DNA of 64,000 nucleotides, from NCBI GenBank assembly GCA_964399535.1, contig CAYNRE010000032.1, forward strand, positions 62,001 through 126,000, read 5' to 3'. Source of the DNA: CAYNRE01 sp964399535. GTDB lineage: Bacteria; Planctomycetota; Planctomycetia; Pirellulales; CAYNRE01. This document shows, in pieces, positions 27,281 through 36,632 of this stretch. The notes below the pieces were generated by a model. The model worked only from the letters and a program-made list of their open reading frames with translations, was not told the origin of the DNA and made no database searches. Within the stretch, counting starts at the first letter, position 1; each line of letters opens with the position of its first letter. The translations under genes and the position numbers were made by a program.

Positions 27281-29176
27281 TTACTCCACCGTCACGCTCT
27301 TGGCCAGGTTGCGCGGCTTGTCGACGTCGCAGCCCCGCATGACGGCGATGTGATAGGCCAAGAGCTGCAGCGGAATCACGGCCACGATCGGCTGCAGGAA
27401 CTCGGCCACGGCCGGCACGTGAATCACTTCGTCGGCCAGGTGTTCGACACGCAAATCATCGCCACACACCACCGCGATGACCGGGCCGCCGCGGGCTTTG
27501 ATCTCTTCCAGGTTCGAGATCACTTTGTCGTATACGTGCCCCTGGGGAATCAGAAATACGCTCGGCGTGTGACGATCGACCAGGGCGATCGGCCCGTGCT
27601 TCATCTCGGCGGCCGGGTAGCCCTCGGCGTGGATGTAGCTGATTTCCTTCAGCTTCAGGGCCCCTTCCAGCGCGGCGGGGAAATTGTATTGCCGCCCCAG
27701 GTAGAGAAAATTGTTGGCTTCGCAGTACTTGGCCGCGATTTCCTTGACCAACAGGTTGGTGCCCAGCGCCACGCGTACCTGGTCGGGAAGCGCCTCGAGC
27801 TGTTCGATGGCCTCGAGCCCCTGGCCATAGCTCAGGTGGTGCAGCCGCCCGAAATACAGCGCCAGCATACCCAGAGCCGTGCATTGGCAGGTAAAGGCCT
27901 TGGTCGAAGCCACGCCGATTTCCGGGCCGGCGTGCAGGTACACGCCCCCGTCGGCCTCGCGAGCGATGGTGCTCCCCACCACGTTGCAAATGGCCAGCGT
28001 GGGGTGCCCCTTGCGCTGCATTTCGCGTTGGGCTGCAAGCGTGTCGGCCGTTTCGCCGCTTTGCGTAATGGCGAAGAGCAGCGTGCGGTTATCCACCGGC
28101 GGGTTGCGGTAACGCAACTCGCTGGCGTACTCCACTTCCACCGGGAGCCGGGCGTGAGCTTCGATCATGTATTCGCCGACCAGGCCCGCGTGCCAACTGG
28201 TGCCGCAGCCGGTCATTAAAATGCGGGTGTAGTTGCGCAATTGGCGCGAGGAAAGGTTCAAGCCGCCGAAATGGGCCGTGGCCTCTTCGCGGTTGAGCCG
28301 GCCCCGCATGGTGTTTTCCAGGGCTTCGGGCTGCTCGAAAATCTCTTTGAGCATGTAGTGGGGGAAATGGCCGAGCTGCACGTCGTCGGCCTCGAGATCG
28401 AGCGGGCTTTCCAGGTGCTCGATGTGCCCCGTGTCGCGGTGAATGACTCGCAGGCCCTCGGCCGTAATCACGGCCACCTCATGATCGGAGAGATACACGA
28501 TCTTTTCGGCGTGGCCGACCAGCGCCTGGGCATCGCTGGCCAGGAAATGCTCGCCGGTACCCACGCCCACCACCAGCGGGCTGCCGAGCCGGGCGGCGAA
28601 GAGCACTTCGGGAAAGTCGCGGAACATCAGCGCCAGGCCGTAGGTGCCCTTGAGCTGCGCCAAGGCCGATTGCAGGGCGGCAATCAGCGGCTGATACGCC
28701 TGGCGGACGATCTCTTCGCGCCGTTCGGCCGGGTCGATCGGCAGGGGCTCCAGCTCGCGTTCCAGGCAACTGGCCATCAGGTGGGCGATGACCTCGGTGT
28801 CGGTCGCGCTCTGGAATTCGTAGCCCTCCTCCTCCAGGCGCTCCTTCAAACGGCGAAAGTTTTCGATCACCCCGTTATGGACGATCACCACTTCGCCTTG
28901 GCCGCCCAGGTGCGGGTGCGCGTTAATGTCGTTCGGCGGCCCGTGCGTGGCCCAGCGGGTATGGCCGATGCCGATGTGGCCGCTGGCCGGGTTGTCGATC
29001 AGGCGGACCACCAGGTGGTCGATGCGGCCGGTCGACTTGCAGATGGCCAACTGGCCCTCTTCGTCAATCGTGGCAATGCCAGCGCTGTCGTACCCCCGGT
29101 ACTCGAGCCGCCGCAAACCCTGAATCAGAAAATCGACGCACTCCTGAGGACCCACGTAACCCACGATGCCGCACAT
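27281..29176 (-). CDS. glmS: Glutamine-fructose-6-phosphate aminotransferase (isomerizing)
   Basis: 631 residues. It makes glucosamine-6-phosphate for peptidoglycan and LPS. The start is the ATG at 29176, because the catalytic Cys2 must follow Met1 (MCGIVGYVG); the longer frame to 29230 is rejected. The glutaminase domain (about 1-240) contains RRLEYRGYDSAG and the TRWATHG-type loop. Two SIS isomerase domains (about 310-440 and 480-620) contain CGTSWHAGL, TQSGETADT, AEMKHGPIAL and the conserved ending LAKSVTVE. No glmS ribozyme-like structure was recognised upstream. Confidence 0.96.
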   Translation of the reverse strand: MCGIVGYVGPQECVDFLIQGLRRLEYRGYDSAGIATIDEEGQLAICKSTGRIDHLVVRLIDNPASGHIGIGHTRWATHGPPNDINAHPHLGGQGEVVIVHNGVIENFRRLKERLEEEGYEFQSATDTEVIAHLMASCLERELEPLPIDPAERREEIVRQAYQPLIAALQSALAQLKGTYGLALMFRDFPEVLFAARLGSPLVVGVGTGEHFLASDAQALVGHAEKIVYLSDHEVAVITAEGLRVIHRDTGHIEHLESPLDLEADDVQLGHFPHYMLKEIFEQPEALENTMRGRLNREEATAHFGGLNLSSRQLRNYTRILMTGCGTSWHAGLVGEYMIEAHARLPVEVEYASELRYRNPPVDNRTLLFAITQSGETADTLAAQREMQRKGHPTLAICNVVGSTIAREADGGVYLHAGPEIGVASTKAFTCQCTALGMLALYFGRLHHLSYGQGLEAIEQLEALPDQVRVALGTNLLVKEIAAKYCEANNFLYLGRQYNFPAALEGALKLKEISYIHAEGYPAAEMKHGPIALVDRHTPSVFLIPQGHVYDKVISNLEEIKARGGPVIAVVCGDDLRVEHLADEVIHVPAVAEFLQPIVAVIPLQLLAYHIAVMRGCDVDKPRNLAKSVTVE

Positions 29177-29507
29177 AGTTGTCCGTTCCCAGGTCGCCTG
29201 AAATGCCGCGTCCGAGACTTCCACAGCCAAGGGGCTAGGGGGGCAAGCCGCAGAGAAGCCTGCCCACGATCGTCGCGGCCCAAGGAGACCGCGGTTTCAT
29301 CCTAACATTCCCTGGTGCGGCCTCCTACGAAATGAACGCCCTGCGGGGTCGAATTCTTCGTAAGACCTTCACACCGGATCGGCCGCGCCGATTTTGCGGA
29401 CCCGGCCGAACACGGAACCCGGGCAGGTTAGCGCCCCGGCACAATTGTGCCGATTGTGCCAACGGCCCCCCGGCGCTGAGTCTCTGGCTCGAAGCGTTGG
29501 GGCGCCC
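29177..29507. other. Intergenic region upstream of glmS
   Basis: 331 non-coding bases holding the 16-bp palindrome listed at 29437-29452. A TTAGGAT on the minus strand near 29300 could be a -10 element for glmS, but no matching -35 was found. No riboswitch or ribozyme was recognised. Confidence 0.4.
29437..29452. promoter_or_regulatory. Perfect 16-bp palindrome, operator-like
   Basis: cggcacaattgtgccg is exactly self-complementary, and a further half-site (attgtgcc) follows directly at 29453-29460. It lies between the leftward membrane protein gene and glmS, about 260 bases before the glmS start. It could bind a dimeric regulator, or fold as a short hairpin in the transcript; there is no T-run. 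Confidence 0.45.
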
Positions 29508-30050
29508 TCAGGCGCCGGGCAGCGGCGGGCGGCCAAACTCCAGCGGCAGCAATATCAGCAAAAACCAGGCCCAGCCGGCCAGTTGCAGCACTGCCAGCAT
29601 CGCTGCCAGGTGGTCGGTTGCGGTGCCTGGCCGGCGCCAGGACCAGGCCGACCGCGCCAGCAGCCAGCCACTGACCAGCGGAGTGCCCAGCAGGGCTGTG
29701 CTGCCGCCGAGCATTTTCGCCCAGGGGCCGCCGTAAATGCCGGCGTCGAGCCACACTTCGGCCCAGGCGAGCGACACAGCGAGCAACCCCCACCAGCTTA
29801 GCCAGGGCCATCGCTGCTTCGAGTCGAGCGCGCTGTCGATCACGCTGGCCACGCCGCTGGGACCCAGAGGTACCAGGGTGAGCGCAACCATCAGCGGAAC
29901 ATCCCAGTCCAACTGCCAATTCGGCCGCGAGGTGGCCCAAGCTGCCCAGGTGGTCAGGGCCGACAGCACCAGCCCCGCCAGTACGAGCCAGAAGGTTAGT
30001 GGGGGCCCGCCGCGGCGACCCGGCTGACGAGGGCGTTCCGGCAGGTTCAT
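29508..30050 (-). CDS. Membrane protein of unknown function
   Basis: 180 residues with four or five Trp-rich hydrophobic segments (about 17-38, 50-65, 83-101, 113-132 and 150-170) and a basic N-terminus (RPRQPGRRGG). No motif or family recognised. It is transcribed towards glmS from 331 bases upstream and away from kdsB. The ATG at 30050 is the only sensible start. Real by coding character and hydrophobic pattern; role unknown. Confidence 0.6.
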   Translation of the reverse strand: MNLPERPRQPGRRGGPPLTFWLVLAGLVLSALTTWAAWATSRPNWQLDWDVPLMVALTLVPLGPSGVASVIDSALDSKQRWPWLSWWGLLAVSLAWAEVWLDAGIYGGPWAKMLGGSTALLGTPLVSGWLLARSAWSWRRPGTATDHLAAMLAVLQLAGWAWFLLILLPLEFGRPPLPGA

Positions 30051-30371
30051 AGGGCTGGCCCATTAAGCGGCGATTGGAATGGGAGAGGGTCGGTGTGCCC
30101 AAAGCGCGGCCCCCCGCCGGGGGCGCGGCGGGGGGGCATGCTGAGCCGATGTACGCGATTCGATCGGCCCGAGTTGCAACCTACCTCCTGGGTGGTCTTC
30201 CGCGATCATGGTACTCCCAAACGACTTGGTCTTTGTGCCCGGGGCGAAATCGGCTATCAGTGGGCCGCGATCCCCTCGCCCCGAACCAGGGGCCCAGCCG
30301 CGGGCGACGTCAATGCAGAAGGGTCGAGCCCGGCCGCGATACCCGAGCGAACAGCAAAAGGATTTCCTGGC
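30051..30371. other. Intergenic region upstream of kdsB
   Basis: 321 bases between divergent genes. Open frames cross it in phase with kdsB and pyrG, but these are in-frame extensions without homology. It has a GC-rich inverted tract near 30110-30135. No convincing promoter was found. Confidence 0.4.
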
Positions 30372-31154
30372 ATGGCGCAAGGACGCACCTATCCACGTTT
30401 GTCGCTACGCAGCACCATCGTAATTCCGGCCAGGATGGCTTCGAGCCGCTTGCCGGGCAAAATGCTCCTCCGCGAAACCGGCAAATCGCTCATCCACCAC
30501 ACCTACGAGGCGGCGGCACGGGCGACCAAGCCAATCGGCATTTGCGTGGCGACCGATCACGACGACATTGCCCGCGAAGTTGCCAGCTTCGGCGGGCGCG
30601 CCGTGTTGACCGATCCCGAGTTGCCGAGCGGCACCGATCGCGTGGCGGCGGTCGCGGCGCATCTTCCGGAGAGCGACGTGATCGTCAATGTTCAAGGGGA
30701 CGAGCCCGAGTTGTCTGGGGGCGCGATCGATCTGGTCATTTCCCTTCTGGAAGAGAATCCGCGGGCGGCAATGGCGACCCTGGCCACACCGATCCGCAGG
30801 CGCAGCCAATTGGAAGACCCGGCCTGTGTGAAGGTGGTGTTCGATGCCCAGGGCCGGGCCCTGTATTTCAGCCGCAGCCCGATACCCCACGCCCGCACCT
30901 GGGACGATCGGCTCCTGGCCAGCCGGCCGGCCTCGTTCTATCAACACGTGGGCATGTACGCCTATCGCCGCGAGTTTCTCTTGCAAATGGCCCAGCTACC
31001 GCCGTCGCGGCTGGAGCAAATCGAGAAACTGGAACAACTTCGAGTGCTCGAGTCGGGCCACGCGATTTTGGTGGGCGTGGTCGACGAAGCCAGCTTCGGC
31101 ATCGATACGCCCGAGGATTACCGGGTGTTTGTCGAACGAAAGCGAACCGGCTAA
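30372..31154 (+). CDS. kdsB: 3-deoxy-manno-octulosonate cytidylyltransferase
   Basis: 260 residues. It activates Kdo to CMP-Kdo for the inner core of lipopolysaccharide. Signatures are IPARMASSRLPGKML at about 14-28, IVNVQGDEPEL near 110, YFSRSPIP and QHVGMYAYRREFL. The ATG at 30372 is preceded by AAAGGA, and homology starts there; the longer frame is ignored. It lies upstream of pyrG, which makes the CTP this enzyme consumes. Its presence shows that the organism builds Kdo-containing LPS, which supports a diderm envelope. Confidence 0.94.
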   Translation: MAQGRTYPRLSLRSTIVIPARMASSRLPGKMLLRETGKSLIHHTYEAAARATKPIGICVATDHDDIAREVASFGGRAVLTDPELPSGTDRVAAVAAHLPESDVIVNVQGDEPELSGGAIDLVISLLEENPRAAMATLATPIRRRSQLEDPACVKVVFDAQGRALYFSRSPIPHARTWDDRLLASRPASFYQHVGMYAYRREFLLQMAQLPPSRLEQIEKLEQLRVLESGHAILVGVVDEASFGIDTPEDYRVFVERKRTG

Positions 31155-31402
31155 GATTCCCAGGTCGCCTTGGGCGGCATCCTGCTCTGGCGATGCGGGG
31201 GGCACGGCCCCGAATTGCCCCGCGCCCCCCGGCCGGCCATTCCCAGCATCCCCCCCGGTCGTCGCGGCGTGGGGTGGATTGCCGCCCGCCGCGGTCCGAT
31301 TGGCCCTGGCACGCGGTTGCCAGACCGGCGCTGCCCTGCGGGGCCGGGCGCGGGCAGCCGCGGGCCCGTTGGAGCCCCATCTCGACTCACCAAGGATTCG
31401 GT

Positions 31403-33040
31403 ATGACCAAGCATATTTTCGTGACCGGCGGCGTGGTCAGCTCACTGGGCAAGGGTTTGACCAGCGCCTCGATCGGCATGCTGCTCGAGCAGCGTGGGCT
31501 GTCGGTGCGCATGCAGAAGCTCGATCCCTACATCAATGTCGATCCCGGCACGATGAGCCCCTACCAGCACGGCGAGGTATACGTGCTCGATGACGGGAGC
31601 GAGACGGACCTGGACCTGGGCCATTACGAGCGTTTCACCCATAGCCCGCTGACGCGCGACTCGAACTACACGACGGGGCAGATCTATCAGGCCGTGATCG
31701 ACAAAGAGCGGCGCGGCGAGTTCCTGGGTCAGACCGTGCAGGTCATTCCCCACATCACCAATGAGATTAAAGGGGTAATTCACAAGCTGGCCAGTCCGCA
31801 GGTCGACGTGGTCATTACCGAGATCGGCGGCACGGTGGGCGACATCGAGAGCCAGCCTTTTCTGGAAGCGATTCGCCAGTTCTCGCTCGACGTGGGCAAG
31901 GAAAACTGCCTGTACATTCACCTGACGCTGGTCCCCTACTTGAAGGCGGCGGGCGAGCTCAAGACCAAGCCCACCCAGCATTCGGTGGGGTTGCTGCGGC
32001 AGATCGGCATTCAGCCCGATATTCTCATCTGCCGGACCGAGCGGCCGTTGCCGCGGGAAGATCGCTCGAAAATCGCGCTGTTTTGCAATGTGCCGGTCGA
32101 CGCGGTCATCGAAGAGCGGGACAAGGATTTTTCGATTTACGAAGTGCCGCTGTCGCTGGTCGACAACCAGCTCGACGACCTGATCGTGCGCAAGCTGACT
32201 CTGCCCGCCCGCCAGCTCGAGCTCGACGGTTGGCGCGACTTGTTGCACCGGCTGCGCAATCCGGAAAGCGAGATTTCGATCGCCGTGGTCGGCAAATATG
32301 CCGAGCACCGCGACGCCTACAAGTCGATTTACGAAGCGCTCGACCACGCCGGCATGGCGCAGCGGGCCCAAGTGCGGATTCAGCCGATTCAGTCGGAACA
32401 GATCGAGCATGAAGGCCCCGAGCGGCTCCTGGCCGGCTTCGACGGAGTGCTGGTGCCCGGCGGATTCGGCGAGCGCGGCATCGAAGGCAAGGTCGAGGCC
32501 ATCCGGTTCGCGCGGGAACGGGGAGTGCCCTTCTTGGGCATTTGCTTGGGAATGCAGTGCGCGGTGATCGAGTTTGCCCGCCACGTGGTGGGGCTCGAAC
32601 AGGCCCATTCGACCGAGTTTGATAAAGACACCCCGCACCCCGTGATTTGCCTGTTGGACGAACAGCGGACCATTACCGACAAGGGGGGCACCATGCGGCT
32701 GGGGGCCCATCGCGCCCGGCTGGAAAGCGATAGCCGGTCTGCCTCGTGCTACGGCACGACCGATATCTCGGAGCGGCATCGACACCGCTACGAATTCAAC
32801 AACGTGTATCGCCAGCAATTCGCCGCTCACGGACTCCGGGCCGCCGGCACCAGCCCCGACGGCAGCCTGGTCGAAGTGGTCGAATTGGCCGACCACCCCT
32901 GGTTTGTCGCGGTGCAGTTTCACCCCGAGTTCAAATCGAAGCCCACCGCTGCCCAACCGCTCTTCACCGGGTTCATCGGGGCCGCGGTGGCCCGGCGACG
33001 GGAACGAGCCGAGCGAGCCAGCGAGCTGGAAGCTTCGTAA
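31403..33040 (+). CDS. pyrG: CTP synthase
   Basis: 545 residues. It aminates UTP to CTP with glutamine. The N-terminal synthetase domain has VTGGVVSSLGKG and KLDPYINVDPGTMSPYQHGE, and the C-terminal glutaminase domain has GICLGMQ (nucleophile Cys near 385) and the QFHPEF His/Glu pair near 512. The start is the ATG at 31403 with AAGGA upstream. It lies 248 bases after kdsB on the same strand, and the pairing matches the CTP need of CMP-Kdo synthesis. Confidence 0.96.
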   Translation: MTKHIFVTGGVVSSLGKGLTSASIGMLLEQRGLSVRMQKLDPYINVDPGTMSPYQHGEVYVLDDGSETDLDLGHYERFTHSPLTRDSNYTTGQIYQAVIDKERRGEFLGQTVQVIPHITNEIKGVIHKLASPQVDVVITEIGGTVGDIESQPFLEAIRQFSLDVGKENCLYIHLTLVPYLKAAGELKTKPTQHSVGLLRQIGIQPDILICRTERPLPREDRSKIALFCNVPVDAVIEERDKDFSIYEVPLSLVDNQLDDLIVRKLTLPARQLELDGWRDLLHRLRNPESEISIAVVGKYAEHRDAYKSIYEALDHAGMAQRAQVRIQPIQSEQIEHEGPERLLAGFDGVLVPGGFGERGIEGKVEAIRFARERGVPFLGICLGMQCAVIEFARHVVGLEQAHSTEFDKDTPHPVICLLDEQRTITDKGGTMRLGAHRARLESDSRSASCYGTTDISERHRHRYEFNNVYRQQFAAHGLRAAGTSPDGSLVEVVELADHPWFVAVQFHPEFKSKPTAAQPLFTGFIGAAVARRRERAERASELEAS

Positions 33041-33121
33041 TTACCCAAAGCGGCAGCGCTGCTTACAGAACCGAGCGCTGCGTCTGGCCGACTGGCTTGG
33101 AAAAGCCCCGCCGGGCCGGTC

Positions 33122-33634
33122 ATGGTTAGGGAAACCGTGCGGGGCGGAGCGACTGCCGTGGCGCAAATACCAGACGAACCTGGCAAGATTATCATCGACG
33201 AGGATTGGAAGAGCCGCGTCGCCGCCGAGAAGGAAGCGCTGCGCCGCCAGCAACAGGCCGCTCCGCCTGTGGAACCGATTGCCGCTGGGGAAGGCCCCGC
33301 GGCCGGCCCCGCGGAATCGGCCCGGCCTAACCCAGAGCCCGCCGAGGGCGCCGGCGGGTTTCCGCCCGCGTCGCTGCCGGTCCTGCTGACCACGTTGGCC
33401 ACCGAGGCGATGGTTCACTTGGGGCAGATTCCGCATCCGGCCACCGATCAACCTCAGGTCGATTTAGGCGCTGCCCGGCACTTTATCGACACGCTGGCGA
33501 TGCTCGAAGCAAAAACAGCCGGCAACCGCACTCCGGATGAATCGCGTCTGCTCGACGGCTTACTGCACGACCTGCGAATGGCGTTTATCGCGGTCCGCGA
33601 TCGGTTGCCGATCGCCAATCCCCCCACGGGGTGA
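33122..33634 (+). CDS. DUF1844 domain protein
   Basis: 170 residues. Residues 14-37 contain KIIIDEDWKSRVAAEKE, then a Pro/Ala linker, then the DUF1844 core SLPVLLTTLATEAMVHLGQIPHP (about 83-105) with VDLGAARHFIDTLAMLEAKTAGN after it. The function of the family is not known. A GTG at 33158 with GGAG eight bases upstream begins right before the conserved N-terminal block and is probably the true start (158 residues). It follows pyrG by 81 bases on the same strand. Confidence 0.8.
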   Translation: MVRETVRGGATAVAQIPDEPGKIIIDEDWKSRVAAEKEALRRQQQAAPPVEPIAAGEGPAAGPAESARPNPEPAEGAGGFPPASLPVLLTTLATEAMVHLGQIPHPATDQPQVDLGAARHFIDTLAMLEAKTAGNRTPDESRLLDGLLHDLRMAFIAVRDRLPIANPPTG

Positions 33635-34001
33635 TTTGCCGCCCCCCACCGCCCCGCCCGCAGCTGGGCGCGGAACCGCCTCGATCGGGCCCGCTAAGCC
33701 GGTGCTCCCGCCGAGCTTAAAGGGCCTGGACGGCTGGCGGGGGCACCCGGTCCGGGGCCCGACGCCGGTCGAGGCGCTCTCTACAATTCCCATATTTCGC
33801 AAATTGCCAAATCGATTTGCATCTCGGGGGGGCCCTGCGATGTAGCGTCTTGATCGGCGTTGCGCTAAAGATGCGGTTTCTGCTATAGATCGCCCCACGG
33901 TCCCGCGCAAGCGAACGTGGTCTGCCGGACAGTGGGGGAAAGCAAGGGAAACGCGGAGTCGATTGGTGGCTCCGCGCGGTTTTGGTCGGCGAGGGAGCAC
34001 G
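33635..34001. other. Intergenic region upstream of the FabF-like gene
   Basis: 367 bases. It contains TGC-TATAGA at 33881-33889, an extended -10 promoter element with a weak TTGCGC -35 at 33860-33865 (18-base spacer), a likely promoter of the FabF-like gene. The stretch from 33785 to 33825 is unusually AT-rich. No gene was seen. Confidence 0.45.
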
Positions 34002-35261
34002 ATGCGGCGCAACTGCTGGGAACCGGTCGCAATCACCGGCATCGGCATGATCACTTCGGTGGGCACCGACCGGGAGAGCGTTTGGCAGTCGGTCTGCGCC
34101 GGTCGGAGCGGCGTGCGCTATCTCGATGGCATTTTATCCATTCCCGATGGGCTGTTGATCGGCGCCCCGGTTCCGAATTGGCAGCCGGAGATTCCGCACG
34201 AGGCGAAGGTGATCGGCCTGATGCGGATTGCGGCGCGGGAAGCCCTGGCCGATGCGGGGCTCGATTGGCAGGCCGTGCCGCGCGAGCGTTTCGGCTGCGC
34301 CATCAGCGGCCACATGGGCGACACCGGCTACCTGGAAAGCCACGTGTATCCCTACCAGCGACTCGAAGGCCAGTCGCGGCAATGGTACGAGCAGTTTCTG
34401 CCCAACTCGGGCTGCTCGCTCGTGGCCAACGAACATGGGCTATACGGCCCGCGAATCTGCCACTCGACCGCCTGCGCCAGCGGCATGATCGACTTTCTCT
34501 CGGCGGTGCGTGCCGTGCAAGACAACCAGTGCGACTTGGCCCTGGCCGGCAGCTCCGAGGCGATTCATCCCCTGTTTGCCGCCGGTTTTCGCGCGATGCG
34601 GGTGTTGGCCGAGCACGACGACCCGCAACAAGCGTGTCGCCCCTTTGATCGGGGCCGCAACGGTTTCGTCATGGGCGAAGGGGCCGCCATGTTTGTGATC
34701 GAGCGGCTCAGCCAGGCCCTGGCCCGGGGAGCCTCGATTTATGCCGAAGTGGCGGCCGGACGCATGATGGCCGAAGCCCACCACGTGACCGGACTGGATA
34801 GCGAGAGCAGCGGGTTGGCCCGGGCCATCGGCGCCACGCTGGCCGACGCCGACCTGACCCCCGCCGACGTGCAATACATCAACGCCCACGGCACCGGTAC
34901 CCAGCAAAACGATCTGGTCGAGTCGCGGGGGATTCGCCGGGCATTCGGGGCCGCCGCCAGCGACGTATGGGTGAGCGCCACCAAGTCGATGCTAGGCCAC
35001 CTGGTGAATGCCGCCAGCAGCGTGGAACTAGCGATCACGGCGCTGACGCTCCGCGATCACTTCGCGCCCCCCACGCTGAACCTGACCGACCCCGACCCGC
35101 AGTGCGATCTGGACTGCCTGCCGCTGGTGGGCCGCTCGGGAAGATTGGACCACGCACTGAAGATTTCCGTGGCCTTCGGCGGACACCTGGCCGTGGTGGC
35201 CCTGCGCCGCTGGACCGGGGCCGGGGCCCGCGCGGCGCAACCGACCCGCCTGGCGGCGTAA
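34002..35261 (+). CDS. Beta-ketoacyl-ACP synthase II-like protein
   Basis: 419 residues of the FabF/KAS II thiolase fold, which condenses malonyl-ACP with an acyl primer. The full catalytic triad is present: C158 in HSTACASGM, H296 in INAHGTGT and H333 in KSMLGHLVNAASSVE, spaced as in FabF. The ATG at 34002 has GGGAG upstream. No acyl carrier protein or other fab gene is adjacent. It could be the housekeeping FabF or belong to a secondary pathway (a polyketide or long-chain lipid); the neighbouring GT2 gene would fit a glycolipid role. Confidence 0.85.
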   Translation: MRRNCWEPVAITGIGMITSVGTDRESVWQSVCAGRSGVRYLDGILSIPDGLLIGAPVPNWQPEIPHEAKVIGLMRIAAREALADAGLDWQAVPRERFGCAISGHMGDTGYLESHVYPYQRLEGQSRQWYEQFLPNSGCSLVANEHGLYGPRICHSTACASGMIDFLSAVRAVQDNQCDLALAGSSEAIHPLFAAGFRAMRVLAEHDDPQQACRPFDRGRNGFVMGEGAAMFVIERLSQALARGASIYAEVAAGRMMAEAHHVTGLDSESSGLARAIGATLADADLTPADVQYINAHGTGTQQNDLVESRGIRRAFGAAASDVWVSATKSMLGHLVNAASSVELAITALTLRDHFAPPTLNLTDPDPQCDLDCLPLVGRSGRLDHALKISVAFGGHLAVVALRRWTGAGARAAQPTRLAA

Positions 35262-35306
35262 CCGCTAACGCGCCGAGACAGCTCTCGCAAGCAAGGACGC
35301 CGCGCC

Positions 35307-36623
35307 ATGTCGGGCACGCTTTGGTGGTTCTATGTCGCCCTGGCCGCGGCGGCGGTAACCCAATCGCTGTTGCTAACGCTCTTCGCCTGGGAGCAGCGCC
35401 GCTTTGTGCGCCGCCGCTTGGCCAAGCCGGTTCCCCTCGAGCAGGCCTGGCCCGTGCTGGTTTGTGCCCCCTGCAAGGGGCTCGATTGGCAACTGGCCGA
35501 CAATCTGCGGTGCCTGTTCGAACAAGACTACCCCGACTGGCGGTTGCGGCTGATTGTCGAGAGCGACGACGACCCGGCCACCGAGGTCATCGACCGCTTA
35601 CAAGCGGCCTACCCGAGCGTCCGCGCCGAGCGCATCGTAGCCGGCCAGGCGACCGACGGCGGGCAAAAGGTGCATAATCTGCTGGCGGCCACCCGGTCGT
35701 TAGACCCGCGGTCGCAGGTGCTGGCCTTTGTCGATTCCGATGCCCGGCCGCACCCGGGCTGGCTGTGGGCCCTGGTCGCGCGGTTGGAGCGCAACCCCGA
35801 GGGGGCGGTGACCGCCTACCGCTGGTTCGTGCCTGCCCCCGCCCAGTGGGCCGGCGCCCTGCTCAGCGCCGTCAATGCCGTGGTGGCCGGGCTATTTGGG
35901 CCGGGGGGCCGACACCTAATTTGGGGAGGCGCCTGGGCCCTGCGTCGCGACGTGTTCGAAGCCATCGGTCTGCGCCAGGCCTGGCAGGGTACGCTCAGCG
36001 ACGACCTGGTAGCCAGCCGGGTGCTGCGAGCCAGCCGACGGCGGGTGGAATTCGAACCGGCCTGCATGGTGCTTTCGCCCCTGGAAACCAGTTGGAGCGC
36101 GAGTTTCGAGTTTCTGCGACGGCAGTTCACCATCGGCAAGGCCTATGTGCCGCTCTGGTGGGCCGCGGCCTGGATCGTGGCCAGTGTGCTCGCGGCGGCC
36201 TGGTGGAGCAGTTTGGTGCTGGCCACGCTGCTGGCCTCGACCGGCCGTCCGCTAGCGCTGTTGCCCGGCAGCGTGGCCGCGGTGCTGTATGCCAATCAGG
36301 TCCTCCGCGCTCGCTGGCGACAAGACCAGGGGCTCCGCTACCTGAACCAGGGCGGCCAAACCGCTGATTTGGCCCGCTCGATCGATCTTTGGCTAGGGCC
36401 GCTGGTGGCAACCTGGGCCTGGCTGGCAATGGCGGCTTCGGCCTGGGGGTGGCAAATTACCTGGCGCGGAATTCGCTATCGCCTGGCTCCCGGCGGCCGG
36501 GTGCGCTCGGTCGACCGCCTCGACGCCGAGCGACCAATCGACCCGCACCCCGGCCCCGCCGCGCCCCACTTCGACCGGGTTCGTACGGCGCGCACCCCCG
36601 CGAGCCCGCGAAATCGCTCCTGA
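35307..36623 (+). CDS. Membrane-bound family 2 glycosyltransferase
   Basis: 438 residues. There is an N-terminal helix (about 5-25), a GT-A domain, then two to four C-terminal helices (about 285-320 and 360-390). The GT-A motifs resemble ceramide-glucosyltransferase-like GT2/GT21 enzymes: VCAPCKGLD, IVESDDDPA, FVDSDARPHPGW (nucleotide-sugar/metal Asp pair), GTLSDDLVASR (catalytic Asp) and, in place of Q-x-x-R-W, RRQFTIGKAY. It probably glycosylates a lipid at the inner face of the membrane. It starts 45 bases after the FabF-like gene with AAGGA upstream, so the two are probably an operon. Confidence 0.83.
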   Translation: MSGTLWWFYVALAAAAVTQSLLLTLFAWEQRRFVRRRLAKPVPLEQAWPVLVCAPCKGLDWQLADNLRCLFEQDYPDWRLRLIVESDDDPATEVIDRLQAAYPSVRAERIVAGQATDGGQKVHNLLAATRSLDPRSQVLAFVDSDARPHPGWLWALVARLERNPEGAVTAYRWFVPAPAQWAGALLSAVNAVVAGLFGPGGRHLIWGGAWALRRDVFEAIGLRQAWQGTLSDDLVASRVLRASRRRVEFEPACMVLSPLETSWSASFEFLRRQFTIGKAYVPLWWAAAWIVASVLAAAWWSSLVLATLLASTGRPLALLPGSVAAVLYANQVLRARWRQDQGLRYLNQGGQTADLARSIDLWLGPLVATWAWLAMAASAWGWQITWRGIRYRLAPGGRVRSVDRLDAERPIDPHPGPAAPHFDRVRTARTPASPRNRS

Positions 36624-36632
36624 ATAGCCGCC

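Noticed and set aside
29177..29507. glmS ribozyme upstream of glmS
   Set aside because: No sequence resembling the conserved catalytic core was recognised; this should be settled by an Infernal search.
30093..30371. Long in-frame upstream extension of kdsB, and the 988-codon frame leading into pyrG
   Set aside because: Homology begins at ATG 30372 (kdsB) and ATG 31403 (pyrG), both with good ribosome sites.
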